From CAVPUA01 sp963708805 (GTDB lineage Bacteria; Actinomycetota; Actinomycetes; Mycobacteriales; Jatrophihabitantaceae), in contig CAVPUA010000003.1 in assembly GCA_963708805.1 (NCBI GenBank), forward strand, positions 1,984,001 to 2,048,000: a DNA stretch of 64,000 nt, in the 5' to 3' direction. Position 1 is the stretch's first letter; every line of letters starts with the position of its first letter. The notes beneath the pieces are model-generated. The model saw only the letters and a program-made list of their open reading frames with translations, did not search any database and had not been told where the DNA came from. The translations under genes and the position numbers were made by a program. This document shows positions 46,393-55,021 of the stretch, one piece after another.

Positions 46393-47813
46393 CGGGCCAC
46401 CGCCGGGGTGGCCGGGATGACGGCGCTTCGCCGTACTCGCCGCGCTGGTCTTCATCCAGACGTAGACGGGCACTCCGAGCAGCACGCAGAAGACGCCGTA
46501 GTAGACGGCCTGGTAGCCGCTGCCGGCCAGCGTCCAGAACGAGAAGGCGAGCGCCGCGGACGAGACGATCACGTCGCGGATCAGCCGGCGCGGTTGACGC
46601 CGGCCGGCGGGTCACCAGCCAGAAGAGCTGGGCCGCCGCCGAGAAGAGGTAGGGGATCACCGACGTGAGGACCGAGAGCAGCACGATCGTCGTGAACACC
46701 TTGTCGAAGCTGGTGTAGCTGACGACGGTCAGCGCCGACGCGAGGAGCGTCGAGACGATGATGCCGAAGGCCGGGACCCCGCCCGGCTGTCGCGCGCGAA
46801 GCGGGTGGGGAAGAGCCGGTCCCGGGCTGCGGCCTGCGGCATCTCGGCGACGATCAGCGTCCAGCCGACCAGCGCGCCGATGCCCGAGACGATCGCGGCG
46901 ATGGCGACGGCGTTGCCCGCCCAGCGACCACCGAAGATGGCGTTGGCCGAGTCGGTGAACGGTGCGGTCGAGCTGACCAGCCGGCTGTGCGCGACCGTGC
47001 CGAAGACGGCGAGCGTGCCGAGGATGTAGACGAAGGCGCAGGCGAGGGTGCCCAGGACCGTGGCCCGGCCGACGTTGCGCTGCGGGTCGCGCACCCGGCC
47101 GGCGGCGACCGAGGCGGTCTCGATGCCGAGGTAGCTGAACAGGGCGATGGCCGCGGCGGCGCTGATGGCGCTCAGCGCTGAGCCGCCGCTGGCGTTGAAC
47201 GCGCCGAAGTTGGCCGACTTGATGAAAAGCAGCCCGACGGTGGCGATGAACAGCAGCGGCACGAACTTCAGGACCGTGGTCAGGATCTGGAACCAGGCGA
47301 TGCTGCGCAGGCCGGCCAGGTTGACCACCGCCGGGAGCCACAGGCCGACCAGGCGATCACGATCGACCAGCCCTTGGCGTGGCCGGTGTTCCAGAACACC
47401 TCGACGTAGCCGACCCAGGCGACGACGATCGCCGCGTTGCCGGCCCACGCCGTGATCCAGTAGCTCCAGGCGTTGAGGAACCCGGCGAAGTCGCCGAACG
47501 CGTCGCGGGCGTAGACGTACGGACCGCCGGACGAGGGCAGCCGACCGGTGAGCGCCCGGAACGTCAGGGCCAGCGCCAGGGCGCCGATCGTGACCAGCCC
47601 GAACGCGACCAGCGAGATCGGCCCGTAACCGGCGAGCGCGCTCGGTAGCGCGAAGACGCCCGTGCCGATGACCGAGCCGACGACCAGCGCGGACGCCGTC
47701 GGCAGTCCGAACTGACGGCCCGGTGGCCCGGCGGCCGGCGCAGTCGTCCCGGTGCAAGGGGTCGCCTCGGCGGTCGAGCTGGTCGTCGCGTGGTCAAGCG
47801 TGTGCGTCTTCAT
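46390..47813 (-). CDS. arcD: APC-family amino acid permease, probable arginine/ornithine antiporter (few frameshifts)
   Basis: Start ATG 47813, about 474 residues with 12 membrane helices. The first helix carries ASALVVGSVIGTGVFALPSA (the GSxxGTGxF substrate motif of APC transporters), followed by SSGGPYVYARDAFGDFAGFL. Frame changes near 47355, 46785 and 46600 are needed. As first gene of arcDABC it most likely exchanges arginine for ornithine, though other amino acid permeases of the family look similar. Operator site 6 lies 70 bp upstream of its start. Confidence 0.8.
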
Positions 47814-47858
47814 CGCGAGCTCTTTCCGCTGTCGTCGGCTGGGGAATGGCCCCTACGA

Positions 47859-48296
47859 TCACGTCGTCCGCTCACTGGTCGCGCCCGTGGAACCCACTGG
47901 TGCGCGTGCCTCGGCCATAAGCAGAGTGATCGCCCTTTCGTCGACACCACGGTGTGGCGATCCAGGAAGCGCGTGGACGTAGCGCTGGGCGGCGCGATAG
48001 ACGGCATCGAGGGTTCGCTCCGTGGTCGCTCCGGCCCGCCCGAATCGATCAGCTGTCCTGAACACGATGGCGGCGCCGAGCGTCATTGCCGGCTCGCCTG
48101 GTTCCTCCGAGTCGTGCAGAGAGCCACGGATGGGAAATCTGGATAGATGGGCAACGTCGAGTTGTCGTTTGGCCAAGGCGCGGGCCGTCAAACTCAGACC
48201 CGAGCGATCGCGGCCGCCCTCGTCGCGCTCACCTTCGCGGGCCATCTCATCCGCGCAGATCTCGAACAACACCAACGCCTGGACCAAGTCGATCAT
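47859..48296 (-). CDS. Small protein of unknown family (paralogue of 48418-48837)
   Basis: 145 residues from ATG 48296. I do not recognise it. The C-terminal half reads MTLGAAIVFRTADRFGRAG, which aligns with LTLGAIVVLRAADTAERSG of the next gene upstream, so the two are a diverged tandem pair. The predicted stop is at 47859, so operator site 6 would fall inside the last codons; a frame change near the end would place the stop earlier. It lies on the same strand as arcD, just upstream. Confidence 0.5.
   Translation of the reverse strand: MIDLVQALVLFEICADEMAREGERDEGGRDRSGLSLTARALAKRQLDVAHLSRFPIRGSLHDSEEPGEPAMTLGAAIVFRTADRFGRAGATTERTLDAVYRAAQRYVHALPGSPHRGVDERAITLLMAEARAPVGSTGATSERTT
47883..47901. 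promoter_or_regulatory. Island operator site 6 (arc operon)
   Basis: GCCCGTG-GAACC-CACTGGT with flank CACTGGTCGC, nearly identical to site 4. It is centred 79 bp upstream of the arcD start at 47813 and so commands the arcDABC-mgtA unit. Confidence 0.83.
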
Positions 48297-48417
48297 CGCC
48301 CGTTGCTCCCACTGGATCGCGAGACCGGCTCTACCTGGGGCCGTGCGGCCCAGGGCCCGTCGTCGCGGTGACCGCTGAACCGTTCCCGCCCGATCGGGCG
48401 GTGAGGCACGGAATGCG

Positions 48418-48837
48418 CTACCCGGCTCGGCCGACTCGTGACGACACCGGTCGCAGTTTGCTGCGCGGAACGAAGTAGAGGTACCGCGACAACGCCTCGG
48501 TCGCGCGCCGGCACGAAACGAACGGGCCTTCGCCGCTGCGCTCGGCAGTGTCGGCGGCTCGTAGGACGACGATCGCCCCCAATGTGAGGCGACTGAAACC
48601 ATCGCCACCATTCCGCCACAGGCGATGGGCCGGCTCCGGCGATCGCAGAAGCGCAATGGTCTGGTCCGGCAATCCCAGCACCCCAGCGACGGATTGGACG
48701 AGCGTGGAGCCGATTCCGACGTCGGGCTCGGAGGCGCACCTGCGAAGCGCATCGAGAGCGCTCGCGACATCGACGACACCGCGGGCGACGTGCGATCGAC
48801 CACCGATGATCGTGGTCTGGTGCTGGTTGGTGATCAT
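48418..48837 (-). CDS. Small protein of unknown family (paralogue of 47859-48296)
   Basis: 139 residues from ATG 48837 (48855 is possible), intact. It contains SVAGVLGLPDQTIALLRSPE and the shared motif LTLGAIVVLRAADTAERSG, and ends in a basic tail. No signal peptide or clear membrane helix is seen, and no known domain is recognised. Operator site 7 is centred 80 bp upstream, so it probably starts a transcription unit that could include the paralogue at 48296. Confidence 0.6.
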   Translation of the reverse strand: MITNQHQTTIIGGRSHVARGVVDVASALDALRRCASEPDVGIGSTLVQSVAGVLGLPDQTIALLRSPEPAHRLWRNGGDGFSRLTLGAIVVLRAADTAERSGEGPFVSCRRATEALSRYLYFVPRSKLRPVSSRVGRAG

Positions 48838-48907
48838 TGCCGCCTCCGAGGGCATTGGGGAAGACAGTCACGACGCTCAGAAATATCGAAGCTGTGCCGT
48901 CGGTCGC

Positions 48908-48926
48908 GCCCGTGGAACACCCTGGC
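48908..48926. promoter_or_regulatory. Island operator site 7
   Basis: GCCCGTG-GAACA-CCCTGGC, preceded by GGTCGC. It lies between the crotonase stop (48939) and the start of the small unknown gene at 48837 and is oriented to serve the latter. Confidence 0.82.
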
Positions 48927-48938
48927 CGCATGCCCCGG

Positions 48939-49792
48939 CTAGCCATCGGGCCCGAGCGCCAGTTGCCCGAGACGTGTTCCGAGCTGACTCTCCAACTCCC
49001 CAGGAGCCTGCAGGCCGTCGTCCAGCAGGCTTTTGATCCTGTCCTGGACCCTTGCGCGACCCAGAGACGCGATGCAGGCGTCCCAGCCGGCGCTGATCTC
49101 GGCATTCGGGCGGCAGGCTCGCTTCGTTGACAAGGCGTTTGGTGTTGGCGAGCGCCCACTTGTCGAACGAGCCGATCCGGGCTGCGAGCGCATCGGACGA
49201 AATCGTCCAGCTCCGAATCCGGAAGCGCGCGGTTGACATAGCCCAGTCGCTCGGCGTCGGCGCCCCTGATGTCCTCAGCGCTCAATAGCACCTCGAGAGC
49301 GCGTTGCCTGCCGATTTGTCGCGGCAAGCGCGCCATGGGCCCGCCTCCGGCAACCATGCCTACGCTGGTCTCCCATTGTGAAAGCACTGCCTTCTCGCGG
49401 CTGACGAAGCTCAGATCGCAGGCCAGCGCCAGCTCACTGCCGTTTCCGGTCGCCCGACCCCGAATGAGAGCGATCGAGACGAACGGTGCGCGGGTCAGAC
49501 GAACGAGGATGTCGGGCCATGCCTCGAGGCCGGTCGGCCCCTGCGGAATGTGGGTCAGGTCGTCGAGGCTCGTGCGGAAGTCCGAGTGATTCAGGAAGAA
49601 GTCGTCGACGGCACTTTCGAAGATCACCACCTTCACGAGCTCGTCCTGTTCGAGCGCCGTGACGATCTCGCGCATCTCCAGGACGAACTGTGCGCCCATG
49701 ACGTTCACCGGCGGATTGTCGAGCACGACTCGACAAGATGACGGCGACAGTCGATCGAGTCTGACTTGCTGACCGTTCGTTTCCGAGTTCAT
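48939..49792 (-). CDS. Enoyl-CoA hydratase/isomerase (crotonase) family protein (frameshifted near its end)
   Basis: ATG 49792 with GGGAGA upstream; about 284 residues. Crotonase fold: VVLDNPPVNVMGAQFVLEM, oxyanion region FVSIALIRGRATGNGSELAL then CDLSFVSREKAVLSQWETSV with GMVAGGGP (catalytic-loop equivalent), and IRGADAERLGYVNRALPDSE. One frame change near 49190 is needed, after which IGSFDKWALANTKRLVNEA continues to the stop at 48939. The usual catalytic Glu pair is not obvious, so the reaction is uncertain. Operator site 8 is upstream. Confidence 0.8.
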
Positions 49793-49857
49793 CGAGTCTC
49801 CCGTGGTTGGCCCACCTCGCGTCCGGTACAGCGTTGTTGCAGTGGTTCGCCTGGCGC

Positions 49858-49876
49858 GCCAGTGAGATACCCCGGT
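49858..49876. promoter_or_regulatory. Island operator site 8
   Basis: GCCAGTG-AGATA-CCCCGGT, one mismatch in the right arm. It is centred 75 bp upstream of the crotonase start (49792, minus) and 116 bp upstream of the DUF4331 remnant (49983, plus). A further half-site ACCAGTG is at 49897-49903. Confidence 0.72.
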
Positions 49877-49982
49877 CGGGGATCGTTGTTGGCCGGACCA
49901 GTGGCGTCCCAGGCGCGGGGGGCGCGCCGAATGTGATTGTGAAAGTGGCGCCAATCCACTGACGAAGACAGTAGGAGCCACC

Positions 49983-50084
49983 ATGTCCAACCACTACAGC
50001 GCAGCCGACCTCAAGTCCCCGGGCACGACGCGCGCTTGGACTTCACCGACCTGGTTGGCCGACGCGACCAGCGTGGTCGACTAG
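49983..50084 (+). pseudogene. N-terminal remnant of a DUF4331 family protein
   Basis: ATG 49983 starts MSNHYSAADLKSPG; after a one-base frame change the next residues are GHDARLDFTDL. MSNH...DARLDxTDLY is the characteristic opening of DUF4331 proteins (hundreds of residues long). Homology stops after about 24 residues, and an antisense gene begins at once, so the body of the gene has been lost. It sits downstream of operator site 8, suggesting it once belonged to the regulon. Confidence 0.6.
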
Positions 50085-50355
50085 ACCATTGGCGTGATCC
50101 CGAAGACAGGCACGAACGGTCCGCTAGCCGGATCGCGCAGATCCACGAGCAGGTTGCCTTGGCGGTGAAGCAACTGATCAATCTGTGAGGGAGCCAGGTG
50201 AATCCGGTGAAGGGCGGGTCTTGTTCGGCCGCACCTCGGTCACGGCTGGCGAAGTCCGGGTGTGCGGAACGCTGCGCCGCGAACCACATCGCGCCCTCCT
50301 CGGACACGCCAAAAGCAATCTTGATCTTCGCTGACGATGCGATCGACGATTGCAT
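50081..50355 (-). CDS. Small protein of unknown family (one frameshift)
   Basis: ATG 50355 to TAG 50081-50083. One base appears to be missing near 50190 (probably a G in FTW-APS); restored, it gives about 91 residues, including GVSEEGAMWFAAQRSAHPDF and QIDQLLHRQGNLLVDLRD. I do not recognise a family. Operator site 9 ends only seven bases from the start codon, so the site lies in its leader and could directly block or activate it. Confidence 0.5.
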
Positions 50356-50361
50356 GGTGGC

Positions 50362-50380
50362 ACCCGTGTGAATCCCTGGG
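50362..50380. promoter_or_regulatory. Island operator site 9 (sensor-kinase operon)
   Basis: ACCCGTG-TGAAT-CCCTGGG. It lies between the small minus-strand gene (start 50355) and the MEDS-kinase-ACAD-regulator operon (start 50457), so the presumed regulator operon is itself behind the motif. Confidence 0.78.
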
Positions 50381-50456
50381 AGCTCCCCTGGTGCGTCGGG
50401 CCTTGCGATTCGTTCCGGCCGCGCGAGATACTGCCGAGCAGGAACGGGGGTGCGCC

Positions 50457-51041
50457 GTGACTGCTTCAACCCAGAGGCCTCAGCTTCCGCTCCAGCCGGG
50501 AGACCATGTTTGCGCGTTCTATAACGGCGCTCGCGACCAGCTCGACGACATTGTCGTCGATTTCATCTCAGAGGGTCTGCGCGCACAGAACAAATGCATT
50601 GGCTTCGTCGATGAACGCGCATCCGTGCAAGCTCGGACCCGCAGGACCTGTTGGCGCGCGATGACATTCTGCAGTTGTTCAGCGAAGAACAGGGTTACCT
50701 ACCGACAGGCGAATTCTAGACAGAAGCCTTCATCGAAGCCTTGGACTCAACCGTAAAGAGCGTTTTCTCCGACGGCTATGAGCGGCTTTGGCTCATCGGC
50801 GACACGAGCGTCATCGCGCGCCGTTCTGTTGATTTCCCAAAGCTTGGTTCGCTGCCGAGGCGCAGGTCAGCGAGCTCGCCCGCGCTATCCGCAGTTCATC
50901 ATGTGCCTGTACGACCTCGAGCTGTACGACGGGGCGACGGTCATGTACGTGCTCAAGACCCACACCCGGATTTTCGTCAACGGCCTCATCATCCAGAATC
51001 CGTACTACCTGCCGAAGCAGCAGTTCCTCAGCGAGCTCTAG
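50457..51041 (+). CDS. MEDS-domain sensory protein (frameshifted as assembled)
   Basis: GTG 50457; about 195 residues after four frame changes. It begins LPLQPGDHVCAFYNGARDQL then DDIVVDFISEGLRAQNKCIG, the standard start of MEDS (DcmR-type sensory) domains, and continues with LFSEEQGYLPTGEF-like and FIEALDSTVKSVFSDGYERL regions, then FIMCLYDLELYDG and IIQNPYYLPKQQFL at the end. MEDS proteins sense small ligands such as C1 compounds and often sit beside kinases or anti-sigma genes. The kinase start overlaps its stop codon by one base. Confidence 0.8.
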
Positions 51042-52549
51042 TGGGTTCCACCTCGTCCGCTGTCGACAGCGCGGACGATGTGGATCCGGCGGGTGCGCGG
51101 CTGACCTCGATCAATGCGGTCTTCGGGCTGTCACTGGTGTTGACCCAGGCGTCGTCACCCAGGCAGGTCATGCGGCTGGTGAAGACCGCGGTGCCCACCG
51201 TCGCACCGGGGTATACCGCAGTAGCCTGGCATCCGAGCTCCTCCGGTGAGTTCTATGACCAGGCGCCGGCCGACCGAGCGCGCGCTCGCTCGGTTCAGCG
51301 GCGCCGGCCGGCTCGAGTCCGAGTCGGTGGCACTGGTGGGCGTTCCCGTTGAGCTGGCATCGGCGGCGAGCCGGTGTTCCTGGTCGCGGCGGGCGCGCGA
51401 ATTGACGCAGGAGGAGATATTCCTGCTGTCCGTCCTCGCACAGATGTGCGGCGCGGTCATCGCCAACCAAGAACTCCTGGCGCAGGTGGAAATGCGCGCA
51501 GAAGCCGACAAGGAACGCGATATCGCCCAGGCGCGGGCCGCGGAACTCGCCGCAAGTGAGGCTCGGCAGCGGGCCGTGCTCGACGCCGCGCTCGACGCCG
51601 TCGTCAGCATCGATCACGCGCCCGGGTGACATATGCGAACTCCGCGTTCGAGCGGACGTTCGGCTATCGCGTCGAGGAGGTCATCGGTCGGGAGCTCGCG
51701 GAGGTGATCGTGCCGCCCTCGCTGCGAGAGGCTCACCGCAACGGCATCGCTCGCTATCTGGCCACCATCCGGCCGCGCATCCTGGGCCAGCGGATCGAGG
51801 TGGCGGCCATGCGAGCCGACGGGAGCGAGTTTCCGGCCGAGGTGACGGTCACCCGCACCGGGCTGCCGGGACCCCCGTCGTTCACCGGTTTCATCCGGGA
51901 CATCACCGAGCGCCGACAGGCCCAGCAACAATTGGTGGCATCACGTGCCCGCCTGGTGGCCGCCTCGGATGCGGCGAGGCTCCGCGTTACCCGCGATTTG
52001 CACGACGGCGCTCAGCAACAGTTCGTCACGAGCCTGATCAACCTGCAAATGGCCGAGCAGAAATGGACCTCAGCGCCGGAACGGGCGAAGGAGCTGGTCG
52101 CGTTGGCGATCCGGGATGCCAAACACGGGATCGAGAGCCTTCGGGAGATCGCCGCCGGCATTCACCCCGCGATCCTCACTCAACGTGGTCTGGCCTCGGC
52201 GCTAGACGCGCTCGCCGCGCGAATGCCGATCCCCGTCGAGTTCGACGTGTTCCGGGGCCGGCTTCCCGAGCCGATCGAGGCCAATGTGTATTTCTTCTGC
52301 TCCGAGGCGCTCACCAATGTCGTCAAGCACGCGCACGCGAGCTGGGCGCGGGTGTGGGTGGAACTGATGGATGGATGCTGCAACGTCGAGGTTCGCGACG
52401 ACGGAATCGGGGGAGCCCAACCGAGGTCGGAGTCGAGCGGCCTCATCGGCTTGCGCGATCGCATCGGCGCGGTCGGCGGGACGATGGAGATCCGCAGCCC
52501 ATTGTCGGCCGGCACGGTACTGCGCGCCGTAGTCCCGATCGCGATCTAG
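51041..52549 (+). CDS. GAF-PAS sensor histidine kinase, HisKA_3 type
   Basis: GTG 51041, about 502 residues; frame changes near 51265, 51365 and 51625 affect the GAF part and the start of the PAS domain. A GAF-like domain (LTSINAVFGLSLVLTQASSP onward) is followed by a PAS domain (VTYANSAFERTFGYRVEEVI up to FTGFIRDITERR), then HisKA_3 with the phospho-acceptor His in RVTRDLHDGAQQQFV and a HATPase with EALTNVVKHAHA, VRDDGIGGA and GLIGLRDRIGAVGG. No heme-ligand signature can be assigned. DosS/NreB-like layout; its partner is probably the regulator at 53849. Confidence 0.85.
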
Positions 52550-52568
52550 ACAACCATGAGCGGGAGCG

Positions 52569-53852
52569 GTGTCAATCGATTTCGCGTTGAGCGAGGGGCA
52601 ACGACAGCTGCAGCAGAATGCTCGCGAGTTCGCCGAGCGGATCCTCGGTCCGGCCGTCAACGAGATCGACAGGTCTGCTGATGCGTGGGAGGCGTTCTGC
52701 GCGAGCCGCGACGCTTTCCGGCAGCTCGGTCAGGCCGGGTTCACCAAGTCATTCATTCCGGCCGAATACGGAGGGGGCGGGCTCTCGTTGCTCGATCTGG
52801 CCATTGCGACCGAGGAACTGGCCCGGTTCGACGTCAACGTGCCGACCACGCTGCTGGGCTGCGGGCTGTCCTTGTATCCGATCATCCACTACGGGACTCC
52901 GGCGCAGAAGGAGCGATTCCTGCGGCCGTTCGTCGATGACACCGAGGGCGAACTACTCGGGGCCCTCGCGTTCACGGAGGTCGAGGGCGGCGCCAACTTC
53001 GATTCGGCCGACCCCAAGGGCGGCATCCAGACCATCGCCCGCCGCGACGGTGACGAGTGGGTGATCACCGGCGACAAGCACTACACGACCAACGGAACCG
53101 GCTGGGACGGAACCGGCTGCCATCTCTACACGGTGATCTGCCGGATCGACGACGCATTACCGGCGAACGAGGCCTTGGCGGTCATCGTCGTCGAGGGCAA
53201 CCGACCGGGAATCACCGTCGGCGAGGTCTACGACAAGATCGGGCACCGCGGAGTCATCTCGCCGCGGATGGATTTCGATCACGTTCGCGTGCCGGCGGAC
53301 AATCTCATCGGCGAGCTCGGGGTGCAGGCCAAGAAGACCTTCGTCGAGGCGTTCAGCTGGACAGGCGCTCTCATCGGTGCGGCGTCCGTCGGAACGATGC
53401 GGGCCGCCTTCGAGCATGCCCTGAACTTCGCCCGGACCGAGAAGCGCCTCGGTACCGTGCCGGTCATCGAGCATCAGAATGTCGGCTTCATGCTCGCTGA
53501 CATCAAGATGAGGCTCGAGGCATGCCGCTATCTGACATGGAAGGCCTGCCACGAGTTCGATCGGACCAACGGACGCTCGCAGGAGCTGGCCATCATGGCG
53601 AAGGTCTACTGCTCCGAGACCGCGACCTCGGCTGTCTGGGATTGCATGCGGCTCGTGGGAATCGCCAGCTACACCAAGACGTTCTCGCCTCTCGAGCGCA
53701 TCATGCGCGACACGATGGCGTTCCCGCTCTACGACGGGGGCAACATGGGGATCCGACGCCGGCAGCTGCACGACATGTTCCGCGAAGAGGATTACGACCC
53801 GCTGGACGCCGCCTTCGGTGAGCGCCCGGACTCTGTCGCACCCGGGGCATGA
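52569..53852 (+). CDS. Acyl-CoA dehydrogenase family protein
   Basis: 427 residues from GTG 52569, intact. Typical ACAD fold: helical N-domain, beta domain with LLGALAFTEVEGGANFDS and WVITGDKHYTTNGT, and C-domain with LEACRYLTWKACHEFDR and YCSETATSAVWDCMRLVGIA. The catalytic base cannot be assigned safely. It lies 19 bp after the kinase gene and overlaps the response regulator by four bases, an unusual position for a metabolic enzyme within a two-component operon. Confidence 0.85.
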   Translation: MSIDFALSEGQRQLQQNAREFAERILGPAVNEIDRSADAWEAFCASRDAFRQLGQAGFTKSFIPAEYGGGGLSLLDLAIATEELARFDVNVPTTLLGCGLSLYPIIHYGTPAQKERFLRPFVDDTEGELLGALAFTEVEGGANFDSADPKGGIQTIARRDGDEWVITGDKHYTTNGTGWDGTGCHLYTVICRIDDALPANEALAVIVVEGNRPGITVGEVYDKIGHRGVISPRMDFDHVRVPADNLIGELGVQAKKTFVEAFSWTGALIGAASVGTMRAAFEHALNFARTEKRLGTVPVIEHQNVGFMLADIKMRLEACRYLTWKACHEFDRTNGRSQELAIMAKVYCSETATSAVWDCMRLVGIASYTKTFSPLERIMRDTMAFPLYDGGNMGIRRRQLHDMFREEDYDPLDAAFGERPDSVAPGA

Positions 53853-54523
53853 CACCGCCGAGACCGATACGCATCGTGGTCGGCGAGGATCAGCCGCTTG
53901 TGCGGGAAGGGATTCTGCGGGTCCTCGGCGACGGCGGGTTCGAGGTGGTCGGCGCCGCAGGCGACGCGGCGGAACTCGATCCGGGTGGCGGATGCGCATC
54001 AGCCGGACGTCATCATCGCCGACATCCAGATGCCGCCCGAACACAGCGACGACGGGCTGCGGGCGGCGCTCGCCATTCGCGCCGCCCGACCCAAGACCGG
54101 GATGTTGGTGCTGTCGCAGTTTCTCGAGGACGCGTACGCGTTCTCACTGGTCGCCGACGGCGCTCAAGGCGTCGGCTACCTGTTGAAGGAGAAGGTCGGC
54201 GACCTTCGGATGTTCACCGACGCGGTTCAGCGGGTGGCCGAGGTGGCTCGGTGCTCGATCCGGACGTCGTCGCTCGGCTGGTGGGTCGAAAACGAAGGGC
54301 GAGCCCGCTCGACGACCTGACCCCTCGCGAACGTGAGGTTCTCGGGCTCATCGCCGAGGGCCGATCGAACACCGGGATCGCCGCCGAACTCGTCATCACT
54401 GTCGCTGGCGTGGAACGGCACGTCACCAGCATCTTCGACAAGCTCGGCCTGCATCAGTCGCGCGCCGCTCATCGCCGGGTGCTTGCCGTTCTCACCTACC
54501 TGCAGGGGCGAACAGCCTCGTGA
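53849..54523 (+). CDS. NarL/LuxR-family response regulator (frameshifted as assembled)
   Basis: ATG 53849 overlaps the ACAD stop (ATGA). About 224 residues after two frame changes (near 53985 and 54245). Receiver: VVGEDQPLVREGILRVLGDG, phosphoacceptor Asp in DVIIADIQMPPEHSDDG, GMLVLSQFLED, Lys in GYLLKEKVGD. LuxR helix-turn-helix: DLTPREREVLGLIAEGRSNT then VERHVTSIFDKLGL. Best candidate for the protein that binds the 19-bp island operator, since NarL-type dimers bind short dyads; not demonstrated. Confidence 0.83.
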   Translation: MTPPRPIRIVVGEDQPLVREGILRVLGDGGFEVVGAAGDAAELDPGGGCASAGRHHRRHPDAARTQRRRAAGGARHSRRPTQDRDVGAVAVSRGRVRVLTGRRRRSRRRLPVEGEGRRPSDVHRRGSAGGRGGSVLDPDVVARLVGRKRRASPLDDLTPREREVLGLIAEGRSNTGIAAELVITVAGVERHVTSIFDKLGLHQSRAAHRRVLAVLTYLQGRTAS

Positions 54524-54851
54524 GGTCACGCCCACTCAGTTTGTCCTTCGACACGAATGCGCTTGCTGCCGCAGGATCGTAGGAGTTCGTCTGACAGGTC
54601 ATCGAAATTGGCGGACGTCAAGACGATGCGGGTCGACGGACAGGCGGCGGCCAGCAGTCGCGACAGTGAATCCATCCGGCCCCGACAGATTGATATCGAC
54701 AAATACGCCGTCCGGACACCCGCCCCGGCGCGAGTTCGATCGCTTGGTCGCACCCGCGGCCAGCGCGAAGACTCGAGTCCGCGGTCCGTGATCAACTCGG
54801 CCGCGACGCCCGAAATTCCGACGAGTCGTCGACGATGAGGACTGTGGCCAC
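54492..54851 (-). CDS. Single-domain response regulator receiver (frameshifted as assembled)
   Basis: GTG 54851 to TGA 54492-54494. Corrected translation has TVLIVDDSSEFRA at the acidic pocket, AAELITDRGLEVFALAAGAT, the phosphoacceptor in GVFVDINLSGPDGFTVA, TRIVLTSANFDDLSDELL and Lys in AFVSKDKL: a complete CheY-like receiver of about 120 residues without output domain. It is convergent with and overlaps the end of the NarL-type regulator by about 30 bp. It may compete for phosphate from the kinase. At least three frame changes are needed. Confidence 0.65.
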
Positions 54852-55021
54852 CACGAATGCATGCTGCGCAGCGCGTGATGTCAAGACAATCGGGAAAACC
54901 CCACAGTCTGGGTTTCGGTCTCGGCGGTAGGGAAAACCCCATCCAAATCGTCAGGCGTCCCCACCAAAGACTGAAGGCCGCTCGATTGGCGTAGCTGTTC
55001 TCGTCGGGCAGGTTGTTGACC

